Position numbers and translations under genes: made by a program. A stretch of 64,000 bases of DNA, from assembly GCA_013398295.1 (NCBI GenBank), contig VZSF01008512.1:487439-551438 (forward strand). The letters are read 5' to 3'. Positions 26,862 through 39,340 of this stretch are shown piece by piece. Source of the DNA: Chionis minor (taxonomy: Eukaryota > Chordata > Aves > Charadriiformes > Chionididae). The notes under the pieces were generated by a model, which was not told where the DNA came from, searched no databases, and saw only the letters and a list, made by a program, of their open reading frames with translations. Every line of letters starts with the position of its first letter. Position 1 is the first letter of the stretch.

Positions 26862-28022
26862 CTTACCACTATGCTCCCTGATCAAGAGTCCCTCCCCATC
26901 TTTCCTGTAGGCCCCATTCAAATACTGGAAGGATGCCATAAGGTCTCCACCAAGCCTTCTCATCTCCACAATGCAAAACCCCAACTCTCTCAGCCTGTCC
27001 TCACAGCAGAGGTGCTCCAGCCCTCTCATCATCTTCATGACCCTTCTCTGGACTTTCTCCAACATGTTCATTCCTTCTTAAACAGCACTGGTCCCAGTAT
27101 TGACCCCTCAGGAACGCCACTCGTCACTGGTCTCCACTTGGACATTGAGCTGTTGATTACAATTCTTTGACTGCCACCATCCAGTCAGTTCCTTTCCACC
27201 CAGTGGTCCATCCATCAAATCCATGTCTCTCCAATTTGGAGACAAGGATGTCATGTGGGCCAGTGTCAAATGCTTTGCTCAAGTCCAGCTAGATGATGTC
27301 ACTTGCTCTTCCCTTATCCACCAATGCTCTAACCCTGGCATAAAAGGCCACCAAATGTGTCAAACACAATTTGCCCTTGGTGAAGCCATGTTGGCCATCA
27401 CCAGTCACCTCCTTATTTTCCATATGTCTTAGCATAGTTTCCAGGAGGATCTGCTCCATGACCTTGCTGGGGACAGAAGTGAGACTGATGGGCCTGTAGT
27501 TACCCAGGTCTTCCTTTTTTCCCTTTTTAAACCTGGGGGTTATGTTTCCCCTTTTCTGGTCAGTGGGAACTTCACTGCACTTCTCAAATATGATGGATAG
27601 TTTGCAACTTCATCCACCACTTCGCTCAAGACCCACACCTCATCAGGCCCCATGGATTTGTGCACCTTCAGATTCCTCAGATGGTCTCAAACCTCATCTT
27701 CTCCTACAGTGGGTGGTTCTTCATTCTTCCAGTCCCCGCCTTTGCCTTCTGTGACTTGGGTGGTGTGGCTAGAGCACTTGCAGGTGAAGAGCAGGGCAAC
27801 AAAGTCATTAAGTACCCCAGTCTACTCCATACCGGGGTAATCAGGGCTCCTGTTTCCTTCCTGAGAGGGCCCACATTTTCCCTAGTGTTCCTTTTGTCAC
27901 TGATGTACCTGTAGAAGCTTTTCTTGTTGCCCTTGATAACCCTGGCCAAATTTAATTCTATCAGAGCTTTAGCTTTCATAACTTGCGCCCCTGGCTGCTC
28001 TGGGAATTTCTCCAAATTCTCC
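26802..28022 (-). pseudogene. CR1 reverse transcriptase remnant (copy A)
   Basis: Pieces of the CR1 ORF2 reverse transcriptase are readable on the minus strand. Around 27900-27780 is the linker before the palm, with the [19 protein letters not shown] stretch. The palm motif A Asp codon is at 27267-27265 (FDT). Near 27070-26830 is the C-terminal region with RVMKMMRGLEHL- and QYLNGAYRKDGEG-like segments. A TAG stop at 27291-27289 lies in frame eight codons before the motif A Asp, several small deletions shift the frame, and the 451-bp deletion removes motif C. It cannot make a working enzyme. The same TAG and small deletions occur in copy B. Confidence 0.9.
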
Positions 28023-31000
28023 ATGACGTTAATAGCGCTGCTTGTCACGTGTTAGACAACATCAGACACAGGTCAGATGCATCTATGTACCCAAATCAAA
28101 ACCAGTGTGAGAAAAAGTGATGTTACATGGGTATTATAGGCTTTTTAGCAGTACAGTTACTGAGGAATTATTAAAGACCCAGCTTGTGCTGCATTTGACC
28201 TCCAGGCAGGTTGACATTTGCTCTCGATGGCTCTCTCATGGCTCTTGCTGGGTTTGAATGTCTGAAAAGAGATGGACTGCAGGAGCTCACACACACCATT
28301 TCAGGACCTGACCTGTTTTTTTCTGGAAGTCTTTTCTCCCATGGTAGCAACTGGATATTAGAAGCACACAGCCAGCTCATCTAGGGCCAACTGATGGCAG
28401 CTGAGAACACTGCATGGAAATCTATGTATCTATCGCAGCTGCCACCCAAGAATCTGACTCAAAGTAGCCTAACGTGTAAACAGCAATTTCTATATTTTGT
28501 CAAAAGACAGGTATCCGAAAATCTGGCACAGTCATGTATCCAATAGATGGTAGAAGGAAAGGGATGACACAAGAAATTGCCACGAAATGAGCCTGGTACA
28601 GGTTCATTTAAATCAATGTGTCTTCACCATGGAGTTGGACTGATTTTCTACTTGTCTCTCTGTATTTCTTTCCATGTCACTTGTACTTGTGATTCACATT
28701 GAGTGTGATTAGTTCTTTTTGTCCTTTCTCAAATTCATTTTTGCTCTCTACTCAGGTGGATTTTTAAGGAAAGATTGGCATGCAGGACCTGCATGTGAAT
28801 TCACTTGATTAGTGCATTAGAAAAACCAAATTAATTAAGTAATAAACTAAGGTTCCTTCATGCTAGCACCAGCACAGAAATCAGACTTCTGTCAACCAGT
28901 GATTGACTTTTATTATCTTCAATATTGCTGTTCAAGACTACTGCTCCTTTGTTGTGAATTTTGCAGGGCTCTGTTTCCCTCACCAGGAATTCTTGTTGAA
29001 AGAGGAAAGTTCTGTCCAAAGTGCTTTGTCCTATTGATATCATCTTCAAATACTTGTCCATCCTCTGGTCACGTATAGCAAAGAGCAGACATCAGCTCTT
29101 GGCTCAGCTTAAGCACAGCAGACGGCCAGATCTCAGCTGTGCCTGCGCAAAAGCCTGACTGCATGAAAAATGGGGAGAAGGAGCCGTTGCTGAACCTGAA
29201 TCATCTTGCACCGCTTTGGTGTGTGTGCTGACAGGCAGTAGTTGAGAGAAGCTGCGGTTATTGCCATGTTAACAGGTCTCTCCATAAATCTATCATATTA
29301 GAGGCGTTCTTATGTGACACGTGGGAATTAAGATAGGTGGAAAACAGGAAATACACACTAACAATAAAACTAGGTTTTAATCAGAAACACACCAGGTGGA
29401 AGAATGGAATGATTTCATCTTGAAGAACTGCATACAACCCCAAGCTAGGCTTATCCAAATGAGCTGCAGTAAACTTTAAACATCAGGTCAAAAAATTATC
29501 TCACCACGCAAAGATATAATCCTTGTTATAGGGTGAACCATAGCAAATCTGAATCAAATCCTTTTTTTGACAAATAATGATTGCAACCTAAATCTATTCT
29601 GCACAAGGTGAAAACACAACTGTGTTAGTAATAATTTCATTTAATTTGTTCATTACGGCATTGTAAAGACTTCTTGAGTACAAGGCACTTAAAAGGTCCA
29701 TAGTCATGAACAGGTTGTGGGAATTAAGTATTAGCTCTGAAATGTAATGACAAATATTTGTCGAGCTGATTTAACAGCTGTCATTAGTGTCAGAATTCCA
29801 CTAAAATTTGATTTATACAAGTCATCATAATGGAGCCATATTCAAACCCGACATATTCAAACAGGCATTTTTGTGAATTGCAGTTAGTGCCTAATCACAG
29901 CTTCAGGAACATACATATCTGCTAAAGTTAAGGACAAACCTAGGGCTATTTCTATACCTCATGAGCTGTTTCCAGATATTCTTATGGGCATAGCCCAGCG
30001 CACTGCTGAGCAGGGATGCTACCCTGGCTTTCAGAAACGTACCGCCAAGTGGCCAGAGTAGCTCTTCCCGTCACATCCCTTCAGCATCCTTCTCTTCCCT
30101 CTTCTGACAGCTGACTTCATCTTTCTTGAGGAGACCACCCAGGTATAGCTGATCAAGCCATTTTTTAAAGCTCAAGCATACAGGGAAAATACCTCTGTGA
30201 AATAAACTCCTTTGTTTCCACACATAGGTGGAATTAACTTTGGGGCAGGTTAACAATTGACAGACACACTGTGTTGTAAAAAGCTTATTCTCACATCCAA
30301 TACCATAATACGACAAAAAAAGCAGAAGCAGAGAGGAAGGAAGAGACAGAGACAAAGAACAGAAGTGATGCTTTAAGGTAAAACGGGCTGTGAGTCAAGC
30401 AGAAGAAAAGATACTGGAAGGTTAATCCATGCAGAGTTTCTCTGATCATGTTTCCTAAAGTAGTTGCTATGTAAAGAGATGAGTACTGTTCCTAATACTT
30501 GAGATAATCACTAATTAAAAGAAAATATCATTATGTTTCAGTGAGCCTGTTTTAGTAACAACAGCCATGTTAATGAATCAGGCATCATGATATAAATCAC
30601 ATAGTCAGAAAAAAGACATTTTTCAGTGGGTGGGATTTCATGATCTCTTTATCAATCATTTGGCATCTTGACCTCGTTGATATTCTTCAAAGCATTTTCA
30701 AGTACAGTGGATATAGATATTCATCTGTCATACCAGATGCTCAAGCACACAGACAGGTTAGGTTAGTTCTTCAGGAAACACCATAATAAAATGTTACCAT
30801 GTCAAAAAAAATTAAAAAACCACACACACGCATTGCCCTATTTTTCGTTCTGAGTCAGTTGTGCACAGATGTCTGTGAGTTCATAGTTTTATCTGAGTAT
30901 CTATGTCTGAGACCACAATTGTAAAACACTTGAGAATTTGAAGTGGAAATTTTAAAGGTATAAAATAGTTGTTGCCCTGAATCTTCCTATTGCCTTCTAA

Positions 31001-31584
31001 AAATCCTGAAGGAAATCCTTATTTCTTCAGACTGTTCCAGTTGTTGGAGTAGAGAAAAGCAAAATGCAGAAACACAGCTGCCATGGCATGTCCTGCTTTT
31101 AAATGACAAGACCTCCTCTTGATTTCAAACGGTTAACTGCATTATGTATCCATGCAGCACCTGGTTCAAGAGCTGCTAGTTGTTGTTCCAGTGTTCGCAG
31201 TAACAGTTACGGACCCCAAAGGATTGAAGTAATGACTCGCTGAGGGTTATGAGAAGGTCTCTTTTCCCTCATGAGGAGACAATCAGATTCTTCCAGTTTT
31301 TGTACATTTGAGCACTTTCTTCTCCCAGAAGACTGAGGGGTCAATAGCCTCTTTCTAATTAAAGAACGGCCATTTTGTCAAAATGGTATCTTCACAATAT
31401 TTTGGTTAAGAAACCTGAAAACGTGTGCTTTTCTTCTAAATTATGCCCATCCATAAGGGATAATATATTCTGGTGTTCATCAGGCAAGGTCATCTAGATC
31501 ACCAGTGTACTTAACATTAACCAACTTCTTGTAGCTTGTAGTGATTTAAATGCTCATCACTTTCCACTTGCGTGATCTAGCACC
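28023..31584. other. Unique non-coding DNA with a candidate conserved block
   Basis: No gene or transposon recognised; open frames are below 100 codons. The stretch about 29620-29910 looks like constrained non-coding DNA and is listed separately. A small palindrome of 17 bp lies at 31370-31386 (CCATTTTG, T, CAAAATGG). Confidence 0.5.
29620..29910. promoter_or_regulatory. Candidate conserved non-coding element
   Basis: This is repeat-free sequence with a compact compound motif at 29775-29786: an E-box CAGCTG overlapping CTGTCA (MEIS/TGIF-like), then CATTA (homeodomain-like). Several ATTA/TAAT cores surround it. There is no open frame. Enhancer identity is inference. Confidence 0.2.
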
Positions 31585-31765
31585 TCATAGAATCATAGAA
31601 TATCTCAAGCTGGAAGGGACCCATAAGTTGTAGTCCAACTCCCTGCTCGTCACAAGACTGCTTAAAACTAAACCATACAACTAAGAGTGTTATACAGATG
31701 CTCCTTGAACTCTGACAGGCTTGGTGCCGTGACTACTTCCCTGGGGACCCTGTTCCTGTGACCTG
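31585..31765 (-). mobile_element. CR1 LINE 3' end (minus strand)
   Basis: The plus strand opens TCATAGAATCATAGAATATC, then CTCAAGCTGGAAGGGACCCA, then GATGCTCCTTGAACTCTGAC and GGCTTGGTGCCGTGACTAC. This is the reverse complement of the 3' end of an avian CR1 subfamily different from copies A and B. About 180 bp remains before the match fades near the CCCTGGGGACCCTGTTCC segment. Confidence 0.93.
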
Positions 31766-33463
31766 TCATGAGGGAATGGAAGGAAAGTGCTGGCATGCTG
31801 AGGTTACTCAGTAGTCAGTCCCTCCATCATTAAGAGGGAATTCCATCAAATGCACTGCCATCACCTCATTTTCAGAAACGCTATTTTTGGAAATTTCCTA
31901 TGTTCCATTTAAGAAATAGAATTATTCTGAATTAGTGGAACGGGTAAGGATGAACATGGTAGTCAGACCCCAGTATTCACCATGAGGCTGATGAGCTGTT
32001 GTGCTCCACTCCCTGAGCTAGGACAAAAGCTTCCAACTCAGCATCTGGAGCATGTGTAGGCTTCCAGTCAGCTCATGGGAGGTTTCCTGAATGATGAATC
32101 TGGATTACCTCTCCTGTTTTGGGAGGGTTTGATACTAAATCACTTCTTTCTTTCTTTTTGGAGTGGTCTTTGTTGATAACTCGGGAGGTCTGTCAAACCT
32201 CAGAACATGATTTAACTTCAACCCAGTTTCAAGATCAGTGTGCACATGTTGCAGAATTCCCTAAGAAAAAAGAAAAAAACCGGTGACTACAGCTATAGGT
32301 ATTCTAATACTTGATACCAGAGAGGGGTGAGGAGAAGGCTGCTTTAATTCTGACAGATTCATCTTCTGCTTATTATCAGCCTTATAATCTTATTGATATT
32401 TGCTTTTTCTCTCAAGTTCTCATAAAACATCCCTTCTAAGACAGAAAAAACCACATTCACTAAATAACTTTTACAGCTGTGTTGTAGACCAGGGAAAACA
32501 CTTCTAAGAAACACTGGTAGGGTCCCCTGCACAGAAGCTTGAGAGTAAAATTAAGCCTTGAACTTCCAGCAATACTCTGAATGTCCTTGACAGTAGAAAA
32601 ATCTCTTAACAAGTAAAAAAGGCGTTGTTTCATATTGAAACTAGTGCACAATGTAAAGCCTACATAGTGATTAAGGTTAATGATCTTAATAATTAATTAT
32701 TTTTTTTTTAACTCCCTGTGGGAGTGTTGTAAAACTGAAGATGACACTGATAGTGAACAATGTTGTGAAAACTGCACATACGTTATTCAAGCCATTATCC
32801 AGGCAGTGTAACTAATAGAAATAGCTCCATGCAGTTCTTTAATATTTAAAAATCTTTCTAACTTGCACCCTACTGTCTATGTCACTCTCAGAGACCTTTT
32901 GGATGTTGGACTGTCCGATTATCTGTTATGAACCTGAAGACAGAAGAGATGAAATCTTCTAAGGAAAAAGAATGATCCTATTTGGTAGAATTCTTTTTTA
33001 AGCTTTTATGTTTCTACATTTAGCATTTGTTCATGTTGCTTTGTGACTTTAAGGTACTTGAAGTAAGTGGCATTGGAGATGAGCCTTTTTCAGAAGAGGG
33101 AGCCAAGAAAATATTTGTGCTGTAAGGAGAGGTGGTAGCAGTATACTTTTTGCTCTGAATTTACTTTTAATGCTAAAATCTAGTGACATACGTTATTGGA
33201 AGTTTCATCTTTCACATGGTACATAAATGTGAGGTATTAACCACATATGGTTATCAAATACCTCATGTAACTTTGCGCACAAACTGCAATACTAAGCTTT
33301 CTGGGACCTATTATTCCTGTGGAAAATAAATAAAAATCCTTTATGTTCAACTTCTCTTAAAGATCACTGGAGCAACTCCTGCCCAGGGTTCCAGCACACA
33401 CCCTGGGGTTATGGCAGCACAGTGAGATGCCCCTTGGGCTGAGCACAGTCTCCAACCACATAC

Positions 33464-33577
33464 CTGCTCTTAGTCCATCAAAATTTTGGCTTACCAAGAG
33501 TTTCATCTTTTTTACTGGTATTTCAGGTTCTAGCTTCATGCTTGAAGCAAGCCAGGATTGCACATGTGGCCCGTTAA
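33464..33577 (-). other. Exon-like segment, 114 nt, phase 1 to phase 1
   Basis: On the minus strand a CAG acceptor-like site (33580-33578) is followed by 114 nt open in one frame and then a GCAG/GTATGT donor-like site (intron beginning at 33463). The frame enters and leaves in phase 1. The polypyrimidine tract before the acceptor is weak. The 37-residue translation is basic in the middle (a VKKMK stretch) and matches no family I recognise. Confidence 0.12.
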
Positions 33578-36086
33578 CTGCAGCCCAGCTGAGGCATGGG
33601 ACCTCATTTGATTGTAGCAAGTCAAGCAGACTCTTTTGAGCCCTCATGTAAAACCTCTTATTTGTGGTACATCAGGGAGTGTGGCACATTGGGCAGGACA
33701 CAATGGCCTCTGAGGTCATCGGTGTGAGAGGGGCCACCTGGACCTGCTGGGTAGAGGACAAGCTCTCATTCCCACTTGACAGTGGGTCAATTCTCTGCAC
33801 GTAGGCTGTTGGGTTTGGTAACTTCTACAAGCGTATTTGGAGGACAATGAAGAAGGAAAAAAAAATCAACTTTGAAAGCATAAGGCAAACCTGAATGGGA
33901 CAGCTCAAAACCTTAAACAGATGAAAAAGTGAAAAAGTGTTCACACAAGGTTTGTGAGTCCCTCTTTGGTGACAATGTCTGTGATGGATGGCATCTGCAC
34001 TACGTGTTTGTTCTTGGCTTGTGGTTTGCTCCCACATGCAAGTCGGAGGGGGAGATGTCTCCTTCCCTGGGGCTCTTCTGAGTGTGGTCAGTGGAAACAG
34101 GCTTCCCCAGACTGACACGATGAGCAAGCAAGGCACAGAATGGAGACAGCAGGGAGGAGAGGGAACAGACCATCAGGGCCTCGGCAGGATGGAGGAGGCA
34201 TCCTGGAGACCAAAGGCAAGCTGCAGTGCTTACTGCTGCTCAGAAAGTCACGGGGCTGGCTCAGAGCCAGGGCTCAGCAGAAGATGGAGAAGGTGATGGC
34301 AGCCTTGTTTACAAACCTTTTTACTTTTGCACTGTCTTCCCTAGCTGTTCGGATCTTACACTGCTTAAAAAGATGGATTTTGCTTTCTTTTTTTCTCTTT
34401 TTAAATTCAAACAAACCCTGCCTTTTTGTACTCAAAAGCCTTTTTGGGGGAACTTAGTACAAGGGAATGCTCTAAGCAGATCCATCTCAAGTCACAAATG
34501 CAATCACCATACAACACAATAGAAGGAATGTGGAGTCCTACAGCACATTCCAATTAGCAAAAGCAATTGTCGCCCTTTTTATTTTACCTGATTAAAACTG
34601 CATCTCAGATAAATAGAAAGCAGAAATCTGTCCGTCAAATGTTACAAATGGGAGCTGCATGTGTCTTTAAATTCACAATATGAATACGGTAGCTAGAATA
34701 ACCAGAGAAAACTGGCAACATGAATCCCGCCATCTCCTTTCACAGTCCCTTGCTGATCGATCCTTTCTTGTACCATCTCACTCTTTTGTCATCACTTTGC
34801 TATGTTAATAGCTGTAGCCTTCAGCTGTCTCTGGTTTCTGAAAATCACCTTAAACTGAAAACTCTTCAGATCTTTTCCTATTTGAAGAGTTTATCTCTGC
34901 CAGTGAAAGAAGAATTCAAAACACACTATGCTTGACTGATTTAAAACAAAAATTGCCTCCTCCTGCACCTCTCACTCTTGCTCCTTGTATAAAGCTGCAC
35001 TCCAATCATCCTCTGCTGCAATTTTCTGAGAGCAATGAGGATGATTTTACCACACTCAAGAGTCAACAAAACAATTATTCCCACCAGGAGATGAATACTA
35101 AAACATTAAAGTTGCTAGGACATCTGCAATGATGAGTCCTCCCAGGCTGTGCGGACCGTTTGCTCCATGGACTCTAGGCAACACACACATGGATGTCTCC
35201 CAAGATACGAACCAGTCCTTTGGGTGGGCTTTGCACACTTGTCAGATCAGCCCTGGGCAGTATAGTCACATCTCTGAATGACCCCCTTAAGAGATCCTAT
35301 GGATTTATATTCAAGTTCTGAATATTTTTTTTTAAAAAGGAGTAATAACTCAGGAATGGGGCAAGGCTAAGATACTGTCAAAAGGAGAGAAAAATCTGTA
35401 GTAAAGCTCTTCATGCATTTATAAAGTGGACAAGTATTTCAGGAGTGTTTGTTTGCAGTGCACCCCACAGAAGCAGATTAGCATTTCTCACTGCTACTTT
35501 AAATGAATTTTAGTAAAAGAAAGAACTCCTGAGCTATATTAGTAAAGCAACACAGATTCCAGGCTTCTGCCTCCCATGTGACACATGCACCAGTCGTACT
35601 GTCAGGGTACAGTCAGGTCCAACCCTCCTCTGCCTGGATTTCACAGGCATTCCTAGAATTAGCTGGACAGGAAACACACACATTACTACTCTTCACCAGA
35701 AGCTGACCTACAGTGAAAGTTGCTCTCTATGAAGCTGAAAATCTACCTTTCCTGTTATAAAATATGACAATACACAAATTAAGAACACCATTTACACTGT
35801 TTTTAAAAATAAATGGTGTGAAGTACAACAGGAAGTAGCACAACTCTGTGAGAAGACACAGGGAATGAGGGAGTCCTGGGCTCTGGGTCAGTTTATACCT
35901 TTCACTGGTGAATGTAAAATGAGACAGGGGCTGATGTCTCCTGGGTGAGGGTCCTAAACTCTAGCCTGTACACCTTCTCTCCTTTTTTTTCTTTCAATAA
36001 ATTTCAGCTGCCAAGCTGTACTGTCAACCGGTGTCACTAGACTGTTCCGGCCCCACTCTGCACGTTCACATTTCTAAAACACTTAC

Positions 36087-36241
36087 CTTTGTGTTTCCTG
36101 GTCTCTGTCCCAAGATTGCAAAATACAGCAAGTTCTGCCAAGGCTTTACCTTCATTATCATTCACAAAAAACATGCCAGGAACCATTGATGAAGAGTTAA
36201 TATTCTGGCATTTATACTGTTCTACTTTCAAGACGTAGCTA
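36087..36241 (-). other. Exon-like segment, 155 nt, strong donor
   Basis: On the minus strand an ATCTTTCAG acceptor-like site precedes 155 nt with one open frame, ending at AAAG/GTAAGT, a near-consensus donor. It leaves in phase 1. Translation gives about 51 residues with two Cys and a mixed, non-repetitive composition. A CCAT repeat lies just upstream (36281-36306), and the pyrimidine tract is short. I recognise no protein family, so this remains a weak exon candidate. Confidence 0.15.
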
Positions 36242-36280
36242 CTGAAAGATGTTTCCTCATCCATCCATATGTACTTCCGT

Positions 36281-36306
36281 CCATCCATCCATCCATCCAT
36301 CCATCC
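36281..36306. repeat. (CCAT)n microsatellite
   Basis: Six perfect CCAT units plus a partial one, with degenerate units on both sides (from about 36258). Confidence 0.95.
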
Positions 36307-37571
36307 TCATCCTCTATTTGGATGACGAAACAAAGCCTGAATGTTGCATTGTCTTGGCTCTGTTTGCACAGCACATGGTAATTACACAGCACATAATGTT
36401 GCAAATAAGTTGGCTTGTACAAAGATGAGTTTTCAGAAGCTCGAGTCATTCTACCCCAAGATATGAATTAAGAGAACAATAATAATGAGAGCATAACATA
36501 AACCACATAAACCAAATTCTAGTCCCTAGGCTGATAGTTATGAAAGGGGACATGTTCCTGAAACTGGGTGCTGATTAAACAGCAAGAGAAACAACAGATT
36601 TGCTAGAGCTGAATAGGAGCGGGGACAAAATTAAAGGATACTACCGGATGTAATGGAGCAAAAGTAGCTCCACGCTTTACCTGATCTTGTCAACAAAGGC
36701 CTTAGAAGACAAAAGCACACTGCCAGAAATGCTCAGGAAGTATTTCTCAGCCCTTTTAAATTCCATATTTAAAAGTTTTTATGAAGAGTTGTTGAACCTC
36801 AGGAAAGAGAAAACCAACATATGGATGTTGCAACTGGCTCACAATATAAACCTCTCTGAAAAGAGCCATTGTGCTGTGACTACACACAGAGACCACACTG
36901 ATAGCTAAGAAGACATAAAACACAAATGCCAAGGATGTTGTGGAGAAAATACGATACAAAACCGTGTTTAACACAGGACACACCCCTCAACCATCTAGAC
37001 CATCTACTACTCATGTACTTGAAGGGTGTCATCAGGAGCACAAGCAGCAGCAATTAGTGCTTCCCAACCAGCTGTGCCTTACACAGGGACTGTACACATG
37101 CATCGGCACACAAATCTAGCCCCACTAGGCACTTCCTTGCTTGAAGGAAAGAACGAGGAGCAATAAAGCAAATGGAAGACAAGACATCATTGCTGAAGTC
37201 ACAGAATCCATTAGAATGTGTAACAGCCACATAGTCATCGACAAATTGTTTAAGCTGAATATTTCCATAGAGCTATACCTTCGAACTACACCAACAACAG
37301 GGCTGACAGTTCCAGTACCTGCAAATGAGAAAATACTTTCTGGGTAGCAAAAAGACAAAACATTTTCAATATCGCATGCCAAAGGTAAATATCGTGTAAG
37401 GAAGGCAGATATATGAAGATATTTTGGAACCAAATTCAGAGCAGAAGTAACCTCACAGACGTGTCATAGTCAGCAGCGTCCTGTGGCTGAGATGTGACAA
37501 CAGCGTAACTGAACTTGCACAGACCAAAGCCACTGCCTGCAGGAAACAGAGGAGCAAGTGAGCAATTCAAT

Positions 37572-37597
37572 AAAAAAAAAAAAAAAAAAAAAAAAAA
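37572..37597. repeat. A26 homopolymer
   Basis: Twenty-six consecutive A residues, preceded directly by CAAT so that AATAAA spans the junction. No retrocopied gene body is recognisable upstream. Confidence 0.9.
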
Positions 37598-38221
37598 GTG
37601 GTGTCACAAAATGTTGATAATGTAATGGCATCCCAACATTGGTGCTCTGACGATGCTCAGCTTCAGGCATTTCTTACAGCTTTAGAAAACCAACATAATA
37701 ACAAACACAACAAAAATTCAACTGACAAATGTTAGCAGCTGCCTGAGAAGTATACTCTCCTGATTCTCAGTGAAGGAGAAAGATGGTCTCCTCTAGCTCT
37801 GAGGCCTGCTCTCCATAATTTCTACTTCCTACTTCTAGGCAGGAGTTCACTTTGCTCTCTTCGAAGAGTTGCTTTATCTTATTGCCCCAGGGAATCTTCA
37901 GTGATGACCTATAGCATGGATGGGGAGATCCCTGTCTTCATGAGTACAGCAGAGACTGAGCACCTAAAGGAAAAGGAGGTGGTGAATATAAAAACCAGCA
38001 CGCAGTGCAGATTATTTTTAAGCAAAATTTTCCAGTTTTCCCAAAGAGAGTAGCAATTCTTTGATCAGTTAGAGCGGAGTGCCTGTTCTTGGTAAACGGA
38101 GGGGAGAGGTTACTGAGACAAAATCCAAGACCAATTCAAAAGATTAGTGTTGAATCTTAAAGCAGGACTCTCAAACCAAATGAGCAACAAGATAAGTGAA
38201 TAGGAGTTTTGGGTTTGGTTT

Positions 38222-38270
38222 GTTTTTTTTTCTTTTGTTGTTGTTTTTTTTTCTTTTGTTGTTGTTTTTT
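38222..38270. repeat. T-rich tandem repeat, 21-bp unit
   Basis: Two perfect copies of the 21-bp unit G-T9-C-T4-GTT-GTT (38222-38242 and 38243-38263) are followed by a truncated third. Confidence 0.9.
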
Positions 38271-39340
38271 TAGTGGAAAAAAACCCAATAGCACCTTCAA
38301 ATGAAATACTGGTGTCTTTCCTCTCTTTTTATTTACTGCAGTTTCTTGAGATTCTGGGGTATTTTGACTGCAGACAAATCTCAATTTTAGAGGGTAAACT
38401 ATACATCAAGGCTGTAATTAAAACACACCTCCAGCCACTCTCTACTCTGGTTTCCTTATGAAGACCAGGCGTACATGAAACAGCAGAAGCGTGTTGCCAA
38501 AGGATCGTTGCAAAGAGACACCAGTTCTGCTGCAGAGCAAACTGGACACTTCGAGCTCCTTCTTGCAGTGACATGAACCGCCAAGACGCAGCTGGTTCCC
38601 TTGTTTTGGACAGGTAGTCCTTTTTGTTCCTGTGCAGCATGTAGGTTTTCCCAAGCAGTATTCAGAGTGGAGTGGATCCATTTTGAGGACCAGCTCTTCC
38701 CCAGCAGATGCTCTTGACCTTGCGCTTGGCGTTGTTAGAGTGCACTGCACGTGGGAGGCAGACCTGGACCTCTGCCACCCACCCCAGGCCACATGTTACA
38801 CACCAATAAGAATGGCACATGCGATGCAGAGTCACACAGGAGCCACCCGCTTCAGCAGTAGCCGTAAATCATCTTGCCGAAACCCCTAGTTCAAAGTGAG
38901 CATCGATCCCTGCCGCTGTTGTGATTTTAATCGCTTTGCTGAAACAAGGGGGTTTTCCCTCTGAGACATGCAATCGAAACGAAGCAACAAAAAAGCTGTG
39001 AAATGCAGTATTAATCGTGTCACAGCCGCTAAAAAAAAGCAGAAAAGTGGTGAGAGCAGAGTGGCTTCAGAGCCCTTTGCCTCTGCCACTGGCTTCGACC
39101 GTGCTGTCACGCAGCTAGTCCAACATCCTGGACACAGGTTCTGCCCAATCCAGGGGAGATCCCACACAAAGCAAGTCACTTGAGGTTGTCTTACCAAGCA
39201 CAGGACATCCTGGAACAAGATAATTGTATTGCTCAGAGATCATAGGTGAGACAGCAGAGTGAAGTCAGTGCTCTGTAACAGCCAGAGCTGGCGATGCAAC
39301 TGCCGGTAATGAATTTGCTTCTTCCTACCTGTTACTTATA

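Larger units (their letters stand above)
26425..28022 (-). mobile_element. CR1 LINE copy A (minus strand, internally deleted)
   Basis: The element reads in reverse. Its 3' end is at 26425, where the plus strand begins TCATAAAATCATAGAATGG and continues with the avian CR1 tail ending in TTGGAAGGGATCTTAAAGGT. It is 5'-truncated near 28022. The body encodes a broken CR1 reverse transcriptase. Compared with copy B it lacks 451 bp (the equivalent of 44281-44731) at a TAA microhomology near 27088, which removes the RT motif C region. The last 3' part (about 26425-26826) is a different CR1 variant from the rest. A single N and a 121-bp exact duplication (26619-26861) interrupt it. The central ~850 bp is nearly identical to copy B in inverted orientation. 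Confidence 0.96.
31766..39340. other. Unique non-coding DNA with simple repeats and exon-like segments
   Basis: No intact gene seen. It contains a (CCAT)n run at 36281-36306, an A26 tract at 37572-37597 and a 21-bp T-rich tandem repeat at 38222-38270. It also has two minus-strand segments with splice-like edges (33464-33577 and 36087-36241). Other open frames are short and unconvincing. Confidence 0.5.

Noticed and set aside
27542..27914. Plus-strand open frames within CR1 copy A, and their counterparts at 43443-43815 on the minus strand
   Set aside because: Antisense readings of the same CR1 segment in both copies. Their similarity reflects the shared repeat, not a gene family.
31370..31386. 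17-bp palindrome CCATTTTG-T-CAAAATGG
   Set aside because: Short arms of 8 bp are expected several times by chance in 64 kb.
37572..37597. A26 preceded by AATAAA as the tail of a processed pseudogene
   Set aside because: No gene-like body or target duplication could be seen upstream; a plain homopolymer explains it.
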